DNA from: an uncultured Muribaculaceae bacterium
GTDB lineage: Bacteria; Bacteroidota; Bacteroidia; Bacteroidales; Muribaculaceae
Length of the DNA: 64,000 nt
Assembly: GCA_905233845.1 (NCBI GenBank)
Contig: CAJOFH010000018.1
Location: forward strand, 1 to 64,000
Direction of reading: 5' to 3'
In this document: one piece after another, positions 62,452 through 64,000 of the stretch
Position numbering within the stretch: position 1 is the first letter of the stretch
Layout of the letters: the number at the start of each line of letters is the position of its first letter
Program-made: the position numbers and the translations under genes
Notes under the pieces: generated by a model
What the model was told of the DNA's origin: nothing
The model's input: only the letters and a program-made list of their open reading frames with translations
Database searches by the model: none

Positions 62452-62499
62452 TTATTGAGTTAGGAATAAATCCTTTTATTACTAAAACTGACAACCGAT

Positions 62500-63303
62500 A
62501 TGAAACGTGGAAAGAGAATATGTGAGACACTTAAGACCATCCGCAGTGAGATAGCGAGAGCAAACGAGATTGAATACACCCCTATCAAGTGTGACCATAA
62601 AGGTGACTGCGATGGCACCTGCCCTGCTTGCGAGAGTGAGACGCGCTGGTTGGAACGGCAGCTGCGCCTGCGCCATGCTTTGGGTAAAGCGGTGACCATT
62701 GCTGGATTGAGTATGGCTCTGACCGTTGCGGCAAGTGCTGCAACGCCCTCGTCGCTCGCCCCAGATAAGAAAAAGAACAAACATCGCCAGCGTGCAGTTC
62801 AAGAAGAAGCAACCGATGGCTATGTGCAAAAGCGAACACAAAATCTCATTGGTCGCGACACCGTGGTTAATAATAATGACACAAGAATAGAAGTTGAAGT
62901 TCGTGGAATTGTGCCGAAGTTCTACCCTCACCCTGACTCCATATACACTAATGTCTCTGTGGAAGCTGAGTTCCCCGATGGCGACAAAGCGATGGACAGG
63001 CTTATCAAAGATCAACTCTATCTCCCCGACGAGTATCTTGTGCCCATAAAGGAGGCTCACGGCACAGTGAAGGCTCTGTGTATCGTTAAAGCTCTGGTGG
63101 AGAGAGACGGCACAATCAGCGACGCTGTGATTGATAGGACGACTAAAACAGCCTTCTTTGACGAGCAAGCGTTGAATGCGGTCAAGAATCTTCCTAAATT
63201 CAACCCAGCACTTCTATATGACGAGCCAGTTCGTTCCTGGAAATTGATTCCCGTGGAATTTATCTTCGACTTCTCTAATAAAAGACAGGCAATAAATAAT
63301 TAA
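62500..63303 (+). CDS. Cys-module membrane protein with TonB C-terminal domain (array member 3)
   Basis: 267 residues, the closest relative of member 1 along its whole length, including linker DNA (ATCGCCAGCGTGC region). The Cys cluster reads KCDHKGDCDGTCPACESE. The TonB_C-like part has FPDGDKAMDRLIKDQLY, GTVKALCIVKALVERDGTISD and FDEQALNAVKNLPKFNPA. Differences between members 1 and 3 are concentrated in the TonB-like part, as if the N-terminal module is kept the same. Confidence 0.84.
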   Translation: MKRGKRICETLKTIRSEIARANEIEYTPIKCDHKGDCDGTCPACESETRWLERQLRLRHALGKAVTIAGLSMALTVAASAATPSSLAPDKKKNKHRQRAVQEEATDGYVQKRTQNLIGRDTVVNNNDTRIEVEVRGIVPKFYPHPDSIYTNVSVEAEFPDGDKAMDRLIKDQLYLPDEYLVPIKEAHGTVKALCIVKALVERDGTISDAVIDRTTKTAFFDEQALNAVKNLPKFNPALLYDEPVRSWKLIPVEFIFDFSNKRQAINN

Positions 63304-63327
63304 TAATAGAAAGAAATACTCACAATT

Positions 63328-63837
63328 ATGAAATACGGAAAACACGTTTGCAAAACGCTAAAAGCAATACGCAGCGAGATTGCTGCCGCCAACGGGATTG
63401 ACTATACTCCCAATAAGTGTACCCACAAGGGTGACTGCACTGGCACTTGCCCGATGTGCGAGCAAGAAGTTAGATGGCTTGAGAAGCAACTGAGAGTGAG
63501 ACGCGCTTTGGGTAAAGCTGTACTGGTCGCTGGGCTCAGCTTATCGTTAGGTGCGTTGCCAGCGGTGGCAAGTACACCTTCTAAATCTCACCGCTCGCAC
63601 GTGAGCCGCATTCTCAAGAAACATCATCGCTCACATCGCCGCTCACATGGCACATCCAATCTTAAAGATAATAGGAGTAATGTAAATAAACCGATTGAAG
63701 TGACAAGACCACCAAAAGACCCCAACAATCGCCCGCCAATAGCTGGCGGAATTCCTTTGCCGCCTAAAGGTGGCCCTTATGGAACAGGTCACAACGGCAA
63801 AACAGGAACATCGAGTCCTGTTCACCCTAACAACTGA
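63328..63837 (+). CDS. Cys-module membrane protein with His/Arg and Pro/Gly-rich tail (array member 4)
   Basis: 169 residues. The N-terminal module is the same kind (MKYGKHVCKTLKAIRSEI, KCTHKGDCTGTCPMCEQE) with one helix (ALGKAVLVAGLSLSLGALPAV). The tail after the membrane is rich in His, Ser, Arg and Lys (SHRSHVSRILKKHHRSHRRS) and ends in a Pro/Gly-rich low-complexity stretch (PPIAGGIPLPPKGGP). It could bind metal or a polymer outside the inner membrane. Function unknown. Confidence 0.78.
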   Translation: MKYGKHVCKTLKAIRSEIAAANGIDYTPNKCTHKGDCTGTCPMCEQEVRWLEKQLRVRRALGKAVLVAGLSLSLGALPAVASTPSKSHRSHVSRILKKHHRSHRRSHGTSNLKDNRSNVNKPIEVTRPPKDPNNRPPIAGGIPLPPKGGPYGTGHNGKTGTSSPVHPNN

Positions 63838-63845
63838 GAAATATC

Positions 63846-63957
63846 ATTTCGCTTGGAAAGAGGATTTGTGAGACATTGAAGGGGCATCAGGCGAGACATT
63901 GCTGTTGTCAACGAGATAGAATACAATCCCACCGAGTGCAAGCAACATATTAACTGA
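63846..63957 (+). pseudogene. Decayed copy of the Cys-module N-terminus
   Basis: The DNA follows the start of the array genes (for example GTGAGACATTGAAGG, CAACGAGATAGAATAC, CCCACCGAGTGCAAG) but has lost its start codon and reading frame. After a frame change it reads GIRRDIAVVNEIEYNPTEC and stops shortly after the first Cys of the cluster. Confidence 0.7.
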
Positions 63958-63973
63958 AAAACTGACAACTGAT

Positions 63974-64000
63974 ATGAAACGCGGAAAGAAAATATGTGAA
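63974..64000 (+). CDS. Partial array member 5, cut by window edge
   Basis: ATG followed by KRGKKICE, the same start as members 1 to 3, after the same leader (AAAACTGACAACTGAT). The array continues to the right of the window. Confidence 0.75.

Overview
The window looks like a chromosomal segment of a gut-type Bacteroidales bacterium, probably of the Prevotella or Muribaculaceae kind. The signs are promoters of the Bacteroidetes form (TTG, about 20 bases, then TAnnTTTG), a general lack of Shine-Dalgarno sites, SusD and SusE/F domains, dockerin-like repeats, a T9SS-like C-terminal tail, and ECF sigma factors paired with anti-sigma proteins. I see no rRNA, CRISPR array, insertion sequence or recognisable prophage. 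There is one tRNA, tRNA-Leu(UAA).

Layout. 1-6.9 kb: a secreted dockerin protein, then bcp-recA, then a namZ-like muramidase / Na+ symporter / WYL regulator operon that probably handles peptidoglycan sugars. 6.9-17.1 kb: an accessory island made of a CHASE2 membrane protein and a small secreted protein on the + strand, converging on an operon of a secreted unknown protein and two large exported TPR-CHAT proteases. 17.2-21.6 kb: membrane pyrophosphatase, gapA, mscL. 21.7-28.8 kb: a five-gene operon (parC, outer-surface protein, S41 peptidase, trmO, nucleoside kinase). 28.8-34.8 kb: metallophosphoesterase, GYF_2 protein, two small unknown genes, and an ECF sigma factor with an anti-sigma/beta-barrel gene that appears broken by a frameshift. 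35-43.8 kb: a dockerin-SusD-SusE/F fusion without a SusC, a small helical lipoprotein, acyl-CoA ligase, glgB, a LOG-family protein and a cobalamin adenosyltransferase. 44-55.4 kb: tRNA-Leu, an AlbA-type protein, a beta-propeller protein followed by a 1276-residue exported amidase, a second intact sigma / anti-sigma-barrel pair with two lipoproteins bracketed by 79-bp direct repeats, and a tandem triplet of small exported proteins. 55.9-60.7 kb: yebC, a cupin, pheT and a sulfatase-modifying-factor-like lipoprotein. 61.2-64 kb: a tandem array of paralogues that share a Cys-rich N-terminal module and one membrane helix but differ in their C-terminal parts. Two members end in TonB C-terminal domains, and the array runs off the right edge.

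The best candidate for an undescribed system is the CHASE2 / TPR-CHAT island. The two protease genes share an almost identical catalytic region but carry different TPR sensors, all proteins have export or membrane signals, and the island has its own promoters and a strong convergent terminator. Second are the Cys-module/TonB array at the right end and the dockerin-SusD-SusE/F fusion.

All domain calls were made by eye from the translated sequence. No database search was run.
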